Below are positions 41,660 through 49,910 of a stretch of 64,000 nucleotides of DNA, in pieces. Under the pieces are notes generated by a model. The model was given only the letters and a program-made list of their open reading frames with translations, was not told where the DNA came from and did no database searches. Source of the DNA: an uncultured Oscillospiraceae bacterium (lineage in GTDB: Bacteria > Bacillota > Clostridia > Oscillospirales > Acutalibacteraceae); contig URFL01000011.1 of NCBI GenBank assembly GCA_900547105.1, positions 23,363 through 87,362 on the forward strand, read 5' to 3'. The position numbers and the translations under genes are program-made. Numbering within the stretch: the first letter of the stretch is position 1; each line of letters begins with the position of its first letter.

Positions 41660-42382
41660 ATGAAACGCGCACTGATTTTTGAGGGAGGCTGGGACGGTCA
41701 CGAACCGAAGCTCACCTCCAAACGGTTCGCCGGTATGCTGCAGGAAGAGGGGTTTGAGGTCACCATCAGCGACACGCTGGACTGCCTTTCGGATCTGGAC
41801 GAGCTGAAAAAGCTGGATCTGCTGGTGGCGTGCTGGACCATGGGCGACATCCCGAACGATTATGTGCAAAACGTCGCCAAAGCGGTTGGCTCCGGTGTGG
41901 GGCTGGCGGGATGCCACGGCGGCATGTGCGATTCGTTCCGCAACAACACCGAATGGCAGTTTATCACCGGCGGGCAATGGGTCAGCCATCCCGGCGGTGA
42001 CGGCATTGAATACACCGTCAACATCCGCCATGGCTCCAGCCCGATCGTGGAGGGGCTGGCGGATTTCCCGGTAAAAAGCGAGCATTACTATCTGCATGTC
42101 GACCCCTCCATCGAGGTGTTGGCGACCACGCGGTTCCCGCTGGTCAGCTATTACCACATCTCCAACAAACCGGTGGATATGCCGGTGGCGTGGACCAAGT
42201 TTTGGGGCAACGGGCGGGTGTTTTACACCTCGCTGGGACACCACGACGATGTGTTCGACAACTCCCCGAACGCCGCGGTGATGATGAAACGCGGTATGCT
42301 GTGGGCAGCCGCCGGCAAGCAGTTCGCGGTGGACAACGGGCTGACCACCGAGCGGTTTGAAAACAACGCCAAAATGTACTAA
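41660..42382 (+). CDS. ThuA-domain protein
   Basis: 240 residues with the ThuA fold, a class I glutamine amidotransferase-like domain lacking the catalytic Cys: LDLLVACWTMGDIPNDY, then GVGLAGCHGGMCDSF and KSEHYYLHVDPSIEVLATT, and HVFYTSLGHHDDVF-like VFYTSLGHHDDVF near the end. ThuA is needed for trehalose/maltitol/sucrose use via 3-keto sugars in Rhizobiales, although its chemistry is unresolved. It lies 16 bp after one Gfo/Idh/MocA gene and 21 bp before another, with AAAGGAGG before ATG 41660, so all three probably act on the same sugar intermediate. Confidence 0.9.
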   Translation: MKRALIFEGGWDGHEPKLTSKRFAGMLQEEGFEVTISDTLDCLSDLDELKKLDLLVACWTMGDIPNDYVQNVAKAVGSGVGLAGCHGGMCDSFRNNTEWQFITGGQWVSHPGGDGIEYTVNIRHGSSPIVEGLADFPVKSEHYYLHVDPSIEVLATTRFPLVSYYHISNKPVDMPVAWTKFWGNGRVFYTSLGHHDDVFDNSPNAAVMMKRGMLWAAAGKQFAVDNGLTTERFENNAKMY

Positions 42383-42403
42383 ACGCACGAGAGGAGATTT
42401 CTT

Positions 42404-43513
42404 ATGGAAACCATCAAAATCGGCATTGTCGGTATCGGCGCGATCAGCGGCATCTATCTCGACAACATCACCAACCGCTTCCGCGAAATGGAAATCGTGG
42501 GCGTGTGCGATCTGATTCGCGAACGCGCGGAAAAAGCGGTGGAAAAATACAACATCCCGCATCTGTACGAAACCATGTACGACCTGTTCGCGGACGACAG
42601 CATCGACATTGTGCTGAATCTGACTCGTCCGTACGAGCATTTTGACGTATCCAAGGCGGCGCTGGAGGCCGGCAAGCATGTCTACAGCGAAAAACCGCTG
42701 GCAGCATCGCTGGACGAGGGCAAGCAGCTGGTGGCGCTGGCGCAGGAAAAAGGCTTGCTGATCGGCGGCGCGCCGGACACCTTTATGGGGGCAGGTATCC
42801 AAACCTGCCGCAAGCTGATCGATGACGGCTTTATCGGTCAGCCGGTGGGCGCGGCGGCGTTTATGATCGGTCACGGTCACGAAACCTGGCATCCCGATCC
42901 CGCATTTTATTATCAATACGGCGGCGGTCCCATGATGGATATGGGTCCCTATTATCTCACTGCGCTGGTCAATCTGCTGGGCGGCGTGTCCGGCGTCACC
43001 GGTATCGCCAAATCCTCCTTCCCCACCCGGCTGATCACCAGCAAGCCGCATTACGGCGAGGTGGTCAAGGTGGAGGTTCCCACCCATGTCAACGGCATTT
43101 TGCAGTTTGAAAACGGCGCCGTGGGCACCATTTTCACCACCTTTGATGTGTTTTACGAGGGCGGCGCGCGGCTGGAGGTATACGGTTCGGAAGGCACCTT
43201 GCAGGTGCCGGACCCCAACGGCTTTGGCGGACCGATCCGGCTGCTGCGTCCGGAGCAGGGCGGCTACACCGATATCCCGCTGATGTTCCCTTATCAAAAC
43301 AACAGCCGGGCACTGGGACTGGCGGACATGGCGAAAGCGCTGCAAACCGGCCGCCCGTTCCGCGCCAATGTCAACCAGACCTTCCATGTGCTGGAAATTA
43401 TGGAAAGCATTCGCCGCAGCAGCGACGAAGGGCGCTTTATCCCGCTGGAATCGCACTACGAGCGGCAAAAGCCGATGGTGCGCGCCGTGCCGGAAGGTGT
43501 TTTGGACGATTGA
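42404..43513 (+). CDS. Gfo/Idh/MocA-family oxidoreductase
   Basis: 369 residues. The Rossmann start has IGIVGIGAISGIYLDN and the lysine motif is VYSEKPLAASLDEG (~95-108). The conserved GGGPMMDMGPYYLTALVNLLG lies in the C-terminal domain. It differs clearly from the 40591 protein, so this is not a recent duplication. ATG 42404 has GAGAGGAG eight bases upstream. It is the third gene of the sugar unit; a terminator follows at 43533. No transporter or regulator is attached to the unit. Confidence 0.9.
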   Translation: METIKIGIVGIGAISGIYLDNITNRFREMEIVGVCDLIRERAEKAVEKYNIPHLYETMYDLFADDSIDIVLNLTRPYEHFDVSKAALEAGKHVYSEKPLAASLDEGKQLVALAQEKGLLIGGAPDTFMGAGIQTCRKLIDDGFIGQPVGAAAFMIGHGHETWHPDPAFYYQYGGGPMMDMGPYYLTALVNLLGGVSGVTGIAKSSFPTRLITSKPHYGEVVKVEVPTHVNGILQFENGAVGTIFTTFDVFYEGGARLEVYGSEGTLQVPDPNGFGGPIRLLRPEQGGYTDIPLMFPYQNNSRALGLADMAKALQTGRPFRANVNQTFHVLEIMESIRRSSDEGRFIPLESHYERQKPMVRAVPEGVLDD

Positions 43514-43532
43514 TCGCCCGCATAACCCTCTG

Positions 43533-43562
43533 CCCGCTCCCACCGCTGTGGGGGCGGGTTTT
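43533..43562 (+). terminator. intrinsic terminator
   Basis: CCCGCTCCCAC pairs with GTGGGGGCGGG around a 4-base loop, followed by TTTTGCGTT. It ends the sugar oxidoreductase operon. Confidence 0.8.
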
Positions 43563-43582
43563 GCGTTGTTGACATTTTTCGC

Positions 43583-43612
43583 TTGACGGCGGGCGGTCAC
43601 ATTCGGTATACT
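43583..43612 (+). promoter_or_regulatory. promoter of antiporter gene
   Basis: TTGACG at 43583-43588 and TATACT at 43607-43612 with an 18-bp spacer. Transcription would start near 43619, giving a ~74-nt leader that holds a terminator hairpin. Confidence 0.7.
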
Positions 43613-43626
43613 GGAGATAACAAAAC

Positions 43627-43676
43627 ACAGGAGTATGGTCAAGGACGACGCCCGCTGCCATACCCCTGTTTTTTTC
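43627..43676 (+). terminator. leader hairpin with T-run before antiporter, possible attenuator
   Basis: ACAGGAGTATGG pairs with CCATACCCCTGT (one mismatch) around a 19-nt loop, followed by TTTTTTT. It lies entirely between the promoter and the antiporter start codon, so most transcripts should stop here unless something prevents folding. It does not match the ydaO/c-di-AMP or fluoride riboswitch patterns that I know. Confidence 0.7.
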
Positions 43677-43679
43677 TGA
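43635..43679 (+). CDS. possible 14-codon leader peptide
   Basis: ATG 43635 opens the frame MVKDDARCHTPVFF and ends at TGA 43677-43679. It covers exactly the leader hairpin, so a ribosome translating it would unfold the terminator. An AGGAG sits directly before the ATG, but the spacing is too short for strong initiation. This is speculative; the short frame may be chance. Confidence 0.25.
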   Translation: MVKDDARCHTPVFF

Positions 43680-43692
43680 AAGGAGGCCGTTT

Positions 43693-45303
43693 ATGACCGC
43701 CGCATTGCTGATTACCACTCTGGTGCTGTTTTCCTGCATCGTGGGCAGCCGCCTGTCGCACAAAATCGGCATTCCCGCGTTGTTTATTTTCATGGTGCTG
43801 GGAATGCTGTTTGGGTCGGACGGGTTTTTGAAGATCCCGTTCGACAACTACGCCTTTGCGCAGGACATTTGCTCGGTGGCATTGATTTTCATTATGTTTT
43901 ACGGCGGGTTCGGCACCCGCTGGAGCGAAGCGAAGCCGGTGGCGGTTCCGGCGCTGGCGCTGTCCTCGCTGGGGGTGGTGCTCACCGCCGCCGTGACCGG
44001 ACTGTTTTGCGTGTATGTCTGCGGCATGGAATTTTGGGAGGGGATGCTGGTCGGCTGTGTGCTGTCCTCCACCGATGCCGCGTCGGTGTTCAGTATTCTG
44101 CGTTCCAAAAAGCTGAGCTTGAAAGACCACACCGCCTCGTTGTTGGAGCTGGAAAGCGGCAGCAACGACCCCTTTGCCTATATGCTGATGGTGCTGGTGC
44201 TGTCCATCAAGGGCGGCAAAGCCTCCGCCGGTGCGTTGGGGCTGGAGGTGCTGGCGCAAATCGGCTTCGGGCTGGCGGTGGGCGCGATCGTAGCGGTGGT
44301 GGCGGTGTATGTGCTGCGGCACATGGCGTTTTCCGCGATGGGGCTGCACACGATCTATGTGTTCACCGTGGCGCTGTTCGCCTATGCTGCCGCGGCGCAG
44401 CTGGGCGGCAACGGCTATTTAAGCGTGTATGTCGCGGGCATCATCATGGGCAACAGCCGTTTGCCGCACCAAAAGGTGCTGGTGGGATTTTTTGACGCGT
44501 TCACCGGGCTGATGCAAATGCTGCTGTTCTTTTTGCTGGGGCTACTGGCGTTCCCGTCGCGCATGGTGCCGGTGCTGCTGCCATCGCTGGCGATCGCGGT
44601 GTTCCTGACGGTGGTCGCGCGCCCGCTGGCGGTAGGGCTGATCCTGCTGCCGCTGCGCCGGTCGATCCCGCAGTTTTTGCTGGTATCGTGGGCGGGGCTG
44701 CGCGGCGCTGCCTCGATTGTGTTCGCCATTATGGCGCTGGTGACCGGCGACGGCACCCAAAGCGACATTGTCCATATCGTGTTTTGCGTGGTGCTGTTCT
44801 CCATTGTGCTGCAAGGGGCGCTGCTGCCGTGGCTGGCAAAAAAGCTGCGGATGATCGACACCACCGGCAACGTGCTGCGCACCTTCACCGACTATGCCGA
44901 GGAATCGGATATGCAGTTTTTCAACCTGCTGCTGGAAGAGGGACACCCCTGGATCAACCAGCCTGTGCGGGAGCTGAAGCTGCCGCCGGACACGATTCTG
45001 ATTCTGCTGCGGCGGGAAAACGAGGTGATGGCACCGCGCGGCGACACGGTGCTGCTGCCGGGCGACCGGTTGGTGATGGGGGCGCTGTCCTACGCCGATT
45101 CCGACCCGGTGGAGCTGCGGGAGATCGAGCTGACCGCCGGGCACAAGTGGTGCCGCCGCACCATCAGCGAGATCGCCCCGCCGGCGGATACGCTGATCGT
45201 GCTGGTGCGGCGGGGGCGCGAAACGCTGGTGCCCTCCGGTGCGCTGCGGTTGGAGCGCGGCGACACGGTGGTGCTGTATTCGCTGGACGACGCACCCGCT
45301 TGA
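43693..45303 (+). CDS. CPA1-type cation/proton antiporter with RCK-C-like domains
   Basis: 536 residues. About 12 membrane segments fill residues 1-390, with the CPA motifs VLSSTDAASVFSIL and LELESGSNDPFAYM. The cytosolic C-terminus (~400-536) has two TrkA-C/RCK-C-like units, ILILLRRENEVMAPRGDTVLLPGDRL and LIVLVRRGRETLVPSGALRLERGD. This is the architecture of CvrA/NhaP2 and CpaA potassium(sodium)/proton antiporters. RCK-C domains bind c-di-AMP in some Firmicutes antiporters, which fits the darA gene in this window, but binding is not shown here. ATG 43693 has AAAGGAGG eight bases upstream, after an attenuator-like hairpin. Confidence 0.88.
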   Translation: MTAALLITTLVLFSCIVGSRLSHKIGIPALFIFMVLGMLFGSDGFLKIPFDNYAFAQDICSVALIFIMFYGGFGTRWSEAKPVAVPALALSSLGVVLTAAVTGLFCVYVCGMEFWEGMLVGCVLSSTDAASVFSILRSKKLSLKDHTASLLELESGSNDPFAYMLMVLVLSIKGGKASAGALGLEVLAQIGFGLAVGAIVAVVAVYVLRHMAFSAMGLHTIYVFTVALFAYAAAAQLGGNGYLSVYVAGIIMGNSRLPHQKVLVGFFDAFTGLMQMLLFFLLGLLAFPSRMVPVLLPSLAIAVFLTVVARPLAVGLILLPLRRSIPQFLLVSWAGLRGAASIVFAIMALVTGDGTQSDIVHIVFCVVLFSIVLQGALLPWLAKKLRMIDTTGNVLRTFTDYAEESDMQFFNLLLEEGHPWINQPVRELKLPPDTILILLRRENEVMAPRGDTVLLPGDRLVMGALSYADSDPVELREIELTAGHKWCRRTISEIAPPADTLIVLVRRGRETLVPSGALRLERGDTVVLYSLDDAPA

Positions 45304-45320
45304 ATAGGGCTACATACTAC

Positions 45321-45363
45321 AAAGCGCCGGTTCTCCGCGAGGGAGAACCGGCGCTTTTCTTTT
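45321..45363. terminator. bidirectional intrinsic terminator
   Basis: AAAGCGCCGGTTCTCC pairs with GGAGAACCGGCGCTTTT, followed by CTTTTGG. It lies between the antiporter and the convergent VanY-like gene. Confidence 0.9.
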
Positions 45364-45370
45364 GGTTTCA

Positions 45371-46447
45371 TCAATCCGCATACACCGAGGTGACCCCGAG
45401 ATATTCCTCCAGTGTCTGGCCGCTTTGGTAAACGGCGGTCGCGGTTTTGACCCCGAGATACCGGATATGCCACGGCTCATACTGGTAGCCGGTGATCGCC
45501 TCTTTGCCCTTGGGGTAGCGCACGATAAAGCCGTACTTGTGCGCGTTTTTCGCCACCCAGTTGGCCTCCGGCGTACCAGCGAACGCATCGCTGACGCTGT
45601 TCAGGTCGATCACTAATCCGGTTTGGTGCTCCGAAAAACCGGGGCGCGCCGAATAGGTGTCCGCCGCCTGCTGGCCGTCGCGCGACACATACTTTTTATA
45701 TAGCCGCACCTGGTCGTCATACGACCGGTAGTTGGAGCTGTTGACCAGGCTCAACCCCTGTTTGGCGGCGTCCTTGCGCATTTTGGAAAAGGCGTTCAGC
45801 ATATCGCTGTCTGCGCCCGGGTCAAACGACCGGGGCAGACCATAGGTCTTGTTGGCAATCAAAATGCCCTGAATATAGGTCGGCTGCTTCACCTTGGCGG
45901 ACACCCGCGCCACCAACGCATCCACACTTTCTGCCGCGGTGGATTTGGTGGTCGGGCGGCTGGTGGTGGACGCAGCGGCTTTCACCGTGACCGCCACCTC
46001 GGCTTTGACCGAAGGGTTCGCGGCTGCCGCCACCGTCACAGTGCAGCTGCCGACTTTCACACCTTTGATATTGCCCAGCGCATCCACCGTGGCGACGGCG
46101 GGGTCGCTGCTGGTCCAGATCTCGCGTTTGTCCGCCGCCTCTGCCGGAGTCATGGTGACGATCGGCATGGTCGATTGTCCCACCTCTACCGTCACCTTGT
46201 AGGTGGTGAGGTCGATTTTGGTGACCAGCTTGGCACCGTTCGACGCGGTAGGCGCCGCTGTGGTGGCGGCGGTCGTGGTCGCGCCCGGGCGGCGATAGGT
46301 GGTATTCACCTGTGTCTGCTGGGTGGTGGTCGCGGTGGGGCGCGGCGGTTCCTCCGTGTCGAATATCCGCCCGCCGATCATGCCGATGCCAAACAGCACC
46401 AGTCCTGCTGCCGCTACACCGATCCCGATTTTACCTGCTTTACCCAT
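45371..46447 (-). CDS. VanY-like D-Ala-D-Ala carboxypeptidase (M15) with Ig-like domain
   Basis: 358 residues. An N-terminal signal anchor (~5-25) is followed by a Thr/Pro-rich linker and a BIG2-like domain (~80-160: IWTSSDPAVATVDALGNIKGVKVGSCTVTV). A second linker leads to an M15B peptidase domain with the zinc motifs SEHQTGLVIDL (HxxxxxxD) and EPWHIRYLG. It trims the terminal D-Ala of peptidoglycan stem peptides outside the membrane. I start at ATG 46447; GTG 46453 is also in frame. AGAGGATG lies about ten bases upstream of the ATG. It follows ispE on the same strand and may be read from the same transcript. Confidence 0.88.
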   Translation of the reverse strand: MGKAGKIGIGVAAAGLVLFGIGMIGGRIFDTEEPPRPTATTTQQTQVNTTYRRPGATTTAATTAAPTASNGAKLVTKIDLTTYKVTVEVGQSTMPIVTMTPAEAADKREIWTSSDPAVATVDALGNIKGVKVGSCTVTVAAAANPSVKAEVAVTVKAAASTTSRPTTKSTAAESVDALVARVSAKVKQPTYIQGILIANKTYGLPRSFDPGADSDMLNAFSKMRKDAAKQGLSLVNSSNYRSYDDQVRLYKKYVSRDGQQAADTYSARPGFSEHQTGLVIDLNSVSDAFAGTPEANWVAKNAHKYGFIVRYPKGKEAITGYQYEPWHIRYLGVKTATAVYQSGQTLEEYLGVTSVYAD

Positions 46448-46475
46448 ACGCACACATCCTCTCTATACCCCGCGT

Positions 46476-47339
46476 TTATTCCTGCGGTCCTGCCGGAGTG
46501 GGGTGGCACAAATACACCTGTCCCTGCTCCCCCAACGCCGCCGCACAAAGCGCCGCTGCGCTTTCATCCTCAAACAACGCAAACACCGCCGAGCCGCTGC
46601 CGGTCATCAGACTTCCAAGCGGCTGATACGCCGCCATCGCGGCGCGGATCGCCGCCACTTCGGGCAGCGCCATGGCGGATTCAAACACATTGCCGAGGGC
46701 TTGTCCCACCCCCAACAGATCGCCCGCCGCCAGCGCCCGCTGCATCGCCGCCGCATCGGGCACGCCCGCTCCCGCGGCGGTATCCACCCGGCGATACGCC
46801 TCTGCAGTGGAAACGCCCACCGGCGGTTTGACCACCACCAGCGTGCATTCCGGCAGCCCGGCCAGCGGCGTCAACCGCTCGCCGATACCTTCCGCCAGCG
46901 CGCAACCGCCGCGCACACAAAACGGCACATCCGCACCGATCTGCGCGCCCATGCGACACAGCTCGTCCACGGTGCACAGCTCGCCCGCCAGCCGGTTCAG
47001 TGCGCACAGCACACCGGCGGCGTCGGCGCTGCCGCCCGCCATGCCCGCTTGCTGCGGGATGCGCTTTTCCACATAAATCTCCACGCCGGCGGAGCATCCG
47101 GTTTCGCGGGCAAACACCTCCGCCGCCCGCCATGCGGTGTTGCGCTCATCCACGGGCAAGTCGGGGTCGGACAGCGATAGCGCGATGCCCGGCTGCGCCC
47201 GCCGCGTCACCGTTACCCGATCGCACAGATCCACCGCCTGCATCACCGATACCAGCGTGTGATAGCCGTCCGGGCGTTTGCCGGTCACCGCCAGCGTCAG
47301 ATTGATTTTCGCGGGAGCCCACAGAGTGATCGTGTCCAT
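46476..47339 (-). CDS. ispE: 4-diphosphocytidyl-2-C-methyl-D-erythritol kinase
   Basis: 287 residues, a GHMP kinase of the non-mevalonate isoprenoid pathway that phosphorylates CDP-ME. The opening APAKINLTLAVTGKRPDGYH carries the substrate-binding Lys and the GYH motif. The ATP loop IPQQAGMAGGSADAAG (~94-109) corresponds to P-x-x-x-G-(L/M)-G-G-G-S-A-D, and a C-terminal GHMP motif MTGSGSAVFALF is present. ATG 47339 follows the aminotransferase gene by 12 bp. It is the last of four genes (PHP phosphatase, Lrp, aminotransferase, ispE). Confidence 0.95.
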   Translation of the reverse strand: MDTITLWAPAKINLTLAVTGKRPDGYHTLVSVMQAVDLCDRVTVTRRAQPGIALSLSDPDLPVDERNTAWRAAEVFARETGCSAGVEIYVEKRIPQQAGMAGGSADAAGVLCALNRLAGELCTVDELCRMGAQIGADVPFCVRGGCALAEGIGERLTPLAGLPECTLVVVKPPVGVSTAEAYRRVDTAAGAGVPDAAAMQRALAAGDLLGVGQALGNVFESAMALPEVAAIRAAMAAYQPLGSLMTGSGSAVFALFEDESAAALCAAALGEQGQVYLCHPTPAGPQE

Positions 47340-47351
47340 ACGCCGCCGTCC

Positions 47352-48530
47352 TTACTGGAATTGCCGCAAAAAGTGGCGCATCCGTTTCATCGCTTCGGTG
47401 ATATGTTCCAACGAATAGCAATACGAGATCCGGACATACCCCTCGCCGCAGTCGCCAAACGCCGATCCGGGCACCACCGCCACATGCTCCTGTTCCAGCA
47501 ACCGGCGGCAGAAATCCTCCGACTGCAGCCCGGTGCAGGCGATGGAGGGGAACACATAAAACGCGCCCTCCGGCTCAAAACAGGGCAGCCCCATATCGTT
47601 CAGCTCGCGCACGATAAAGCGGCGGCGCATATCGTATTCGTCCCGCATGCGGGCGATGTCCTCGTCGCCGTTTTCCATCGCCTCGATCGCCGCATACTGC
47701 GCGGTGGTCGGGGCGCTCATAATGCCGAACTGGTGCAGTTTTACAATCATCTTGGTGATGGGGGCAGGACCGCACAGATACCCCAGCCGCCAACCGGTCA
47801 TGGCAAATGCCTTGGAAAAGCCGTTGATCAACAGCGTGCGCTCCCGCATACCCGGCAGCGACACGATGCTGGTGTGCGGTTGGTCGCCGTAGGTCAGCTC
47901 GGCGTAGATCTCATCCGCCAGCACCAGAATCGAGGTGTCGCGCAGCACTTCGGCGATCGCCTCCAGATGCTCGCGGCGCATAATGCCGCCGGTGGGGTTG
48001 TTGGGGAACGGCAGCACCAACAGCTTGGTGCGCGGGGTGATGGCAGCGCGCAACGCCTCCGGTGTCAGCCGGAACGCGTCCTCCGCGCGGGTTTCGATCA
48101 TCACCGGCACACCGCCCGCCATCCGCGCCAGCGGCTCATAACACACAAAGCTGGGCACCGGGATCAACACCTCGTCGCCCGGATTCAGGGTGGCGCGGAA
48201 GGCAAGGTCGATCGCCTCGCTGCCGCCCACCGACACCATCACTTCGGTTTTGGGATCATAATGCACTCCGGTGCGCCGCTCGGTGAAGCCGGAGATCGCC
48301 TCGCGCAGCTGCAGCATACCCGCGTTGGCAGTATACCACGTTTTGCCTTCCTCCAGCGATTGGATACCCACCTGCCGAATATGCCAGGGGGTGGAAAAAT
48401 CGGGTTCGCCCACCGAAAGCGAGATCACATGATCCATTTCGTTGGCAATATCAAAAAACCGGCGGATCCCCGAGGGCTTCACATCCTTGAGGGTGCGGTT
48501 CAATATCGAATCGTAGTCAATGGGGTTCAT
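47352..48530 (-). CDS. class I/II PLP-dependent aminotransferase
   Basis: 392 residues, fold-type I. PLP-site motifs are VSVGGSEAIDLAF, LVLPFPNNPTGGIM (~171-184), VLADEIYAELTYG and the Schiff-base Lys240 in LLINGFSKAFAMTGWRLGY. The C-terminal substrate Arg lies in GYVRISYC. It belongs to the AspC/PatA-like group; aspartate, aromatic or branched-chain amino acids are candidates. It lies directly downstream of an Lrp-type regulator in the same operon, a common pairing in Firmicutes that suggests amino-acid-responsive control. ATG 48530. Confidence 0.92.
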   Translation of the reverse strand: MNPIDYDSILNRTLKDVKPSGIRRFFDIANEMDHVISLSVGEPDFSTPWHIRQVGIQSLEEGKTWYTANAGMLQLREAISGFTERRTGVHYDPKTEVMVSVGGSEAIDLAFRATLNPGDEVLIPVPSFVCYEPLARMAGGVPVMIETRAEDAFRLTPEALRAAITPRTKLLVLPFPNNPTGGIMRREHLEAIAEVLRDTSILVLADEIYAELTYGDQPHTSIVSLPGMRERTLLINGFSKAFAMTGWRLGYLCGPAPITKMIVKLHQFGIMSAPTTAQYAAIEAMENGDEDIARMRDEYDMRRRFIVRELNDMGLPCFEPEGAFYVFPSIACTGLQSEDFCRRLLEQEHVAVVPGSAFGDCGEGYVRISYCYSLEHITEAMKRMRHFLRQFQ

Positions 48531-48551
48531 ATTTGGTTACCTACTCTCTAC

Positions 48552-49031
48552 TCATTCTCCATCCAGCACGCGCTCGTCGCGCACCTCGTCCAAAAACATC
48601 ACGCCGCGATCCTTGTACCGGCGCAGCACAAAATGCGTGGCGGTGGACAACACCGCGTCCATCGGCGACAGTCGTTTGGCCACGAACATCGCGACCTCCT
48701 GGAAGGTGCGGCCGCTGACCACCACCGACAGATCGTAGCCGCCGGACATCAGATACACGCTTTCCACCTCTTCCAGCCGCATGATCGACTGGGCGATGCT
48801 TTCAAAGCCGGAATCCCGCTTGGGGCTGACCCGCAGCTCAATGATAGCGGTAACATACTCGCGGTCGGTACGCTCCCAATCGATCAGCGCCTTGTAGCCG
48901 CGGATCACGCCTTTTTGCTCCATATCGGCAATCTGGTCGGCAACCTCTTTTTCGGTGCGTCCCAGCATGGTCGCCAGCTGTGCCGTCGACAGCCGCGCGT
49001 TGCTATCCAGCAGGTTCAACAATTTATCCAT
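48552..49031 (-). CDS. Lrp/AsnC-family regulator
   Basis: 159 residues. The N-terminal winged HTH (1-55) reads LLNLLDSNARLSTAQLATMLGRTEKEVADQIADMEQKGVIRGYKA. A C-terminal RAM/AsnC ligand domain (~65-150) has YVTAIIELRVSPKRDSGFE and VYLMSGGYDLSVVVSGRTFQE. Proteins of this type bind amino acids and control their metabolism. It lies 12 bp after the PHP phosphatase and 21 bp before the aminotransferase, which is the most likely target. ATG 49031 has AAGGAGG upstream. Confidence 0.9.
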   Translation of the reverse strand: MDKLLNLLDSNARLSTAQLATMLGRTEKEVADQIADMEQKGVIRGYKALIDWERTDREYVTAIIELRVSPKRDSGFESIAQSIMRLEEVESVYLMSGGYDLSVVVSGRTFQEVAMFVAKRLSPMDAVLSTATHFVLRRYKDRGVMFLDEVRDERVLDGE

Positions 49032-49043
49032 GGTAACTCCTCC

Positions 49044-49844
49044 TTAGTCTATCGGGATCATTTCCGGTTGCCCGGCAAAATAAACGGTATAATGGTCAAA
49101 TCCCGCCGCGCGCGCCAGCGCCAGCGCGTCGGGAATATGCGCCCCCACATCGGCGGGGATGTGGGCATCCGCGCCCACGGTGATATGCTCGCCGCCCAAC
49201 TCGCGAAACCGCCGCACGATTGGCAGATCCGGATGGGTGGTGCGCAAAGCAGGGTTGCGCAAGCCGGAGGTGTTGATCTCCAGCGCCAGCCCCTTTTGCG
49301 CCAGCGTGCGCAAAATCGCGTCGATCTGCGGCTGCCACGTGGCGTAATCCGCCGGGCGCTTTTCCGGCGGCAAATAGCGAAACGGATAGGTCAAATGCGC
49401 CAGCGAATGGAATTTGCCCCATTGCACCATCTGATACACCGCATCAAAATAGCGCGCCATGGTCGCGGTCACATCCACCGACGTGTAATCATAAAAATAA
49501 AAGTCCAGCCCGTCCTCTAACTGATGCTGGGAGGCGAGCACAAAATCGTACGCGTGCTCCGACAGCAGATGCTCGCTTTCCGCCAGATTATACAGCGGCT
49601 GCCCCAGCTCCACGCCGCGCGCCACCCGCAGCCGACCGGCAAACTGCGCCGCCATCTCGCCGGAAGCCGCCCACGACTGGGCGGCAGCCACATCGTAGCC
49701 GTCCTCCCGATAGCGGAGCATCTCCACATGGTCGGTAATGGCGACCGCTGCCAATCCCCGCTGCACCGCGGCTTCGCACATTTCTACTGCCGGCGCGTCG
49801 CTATCCTCCGACGCGGCGGTGTGCATATGAAAATCAACCAGCAT
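49044..49844 (-). CDS. PHP-domain phosphatase, histidinol-phosphatase-like
   Basis: 266 residues. The PHP metal motifs are DFHMHTAASEDS (residues ~4-15), AITDHVEM, GVELGQP, ASQHQLEDG and a late NTSGLRNPALRTTHP with GADAHIPADVG. The pattern fits the HisK/HisJ class of histidinol-phosphate phosphatases. No other histidine genes are in the window, so the substrate assignment stays open. ATG 49844 has AAAGGAGG ten bases upstream; a longer frame to 49865 would bury that site. It is first in a four-gene operon behind the promoter at 49874-49902. Confidence 0.85.
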   Translation of the reverse strand: MLVDFHMHTAASEDSDAPAVEMCEAAVQRGLAAVAITDHVEMLRYREDGYDVAAAQSWAASGEMAAQFAGRLRVARGVELGQPLYNLAESEHLLSEHAYDFVLASQHQLEDGLDFYFYDYTSVDVTATMARYFDAVYQMVQWGKFHSLAHLTYPFRYLPPEKRPADYATWQPQIDAILRTLAQKGLALEINTSGLRNPALRTTHPDLPIVRRFRELGGEHITVGADAHIPADVGAHIPDALALARAAGFDHYTVYFAGQPEMIPID

Positions 49845-49873
49845 CCGGTCGCCTCCTTTGGTCATCTGTTGGT

Positions 49874-49902
49874 ATCATAGCACGGTTGCGACGTTTGCGC
49901 AA
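49874..49902 (-). promoter_or_regulatory. promoter of PHP phosphatase-Lrp-aminotransferase-ispE operon
   Basis: On the minus strand, TTGCGC (49902-49897) and TATGAT (49879-49874) with a 17-bp spacer. Confidence 0.65.
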
Positions 49903-49910
49903 GGGGCGGC

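Noticed and set aside
43619..43692. Fluoride or c-di-AMP riboswitch in the antiporter leader
   Set aside because: The leader is too short for the ydaO class and lacks the paired GAUG elements of the crcB motif. Only a simple hairpin with T-run is supported.
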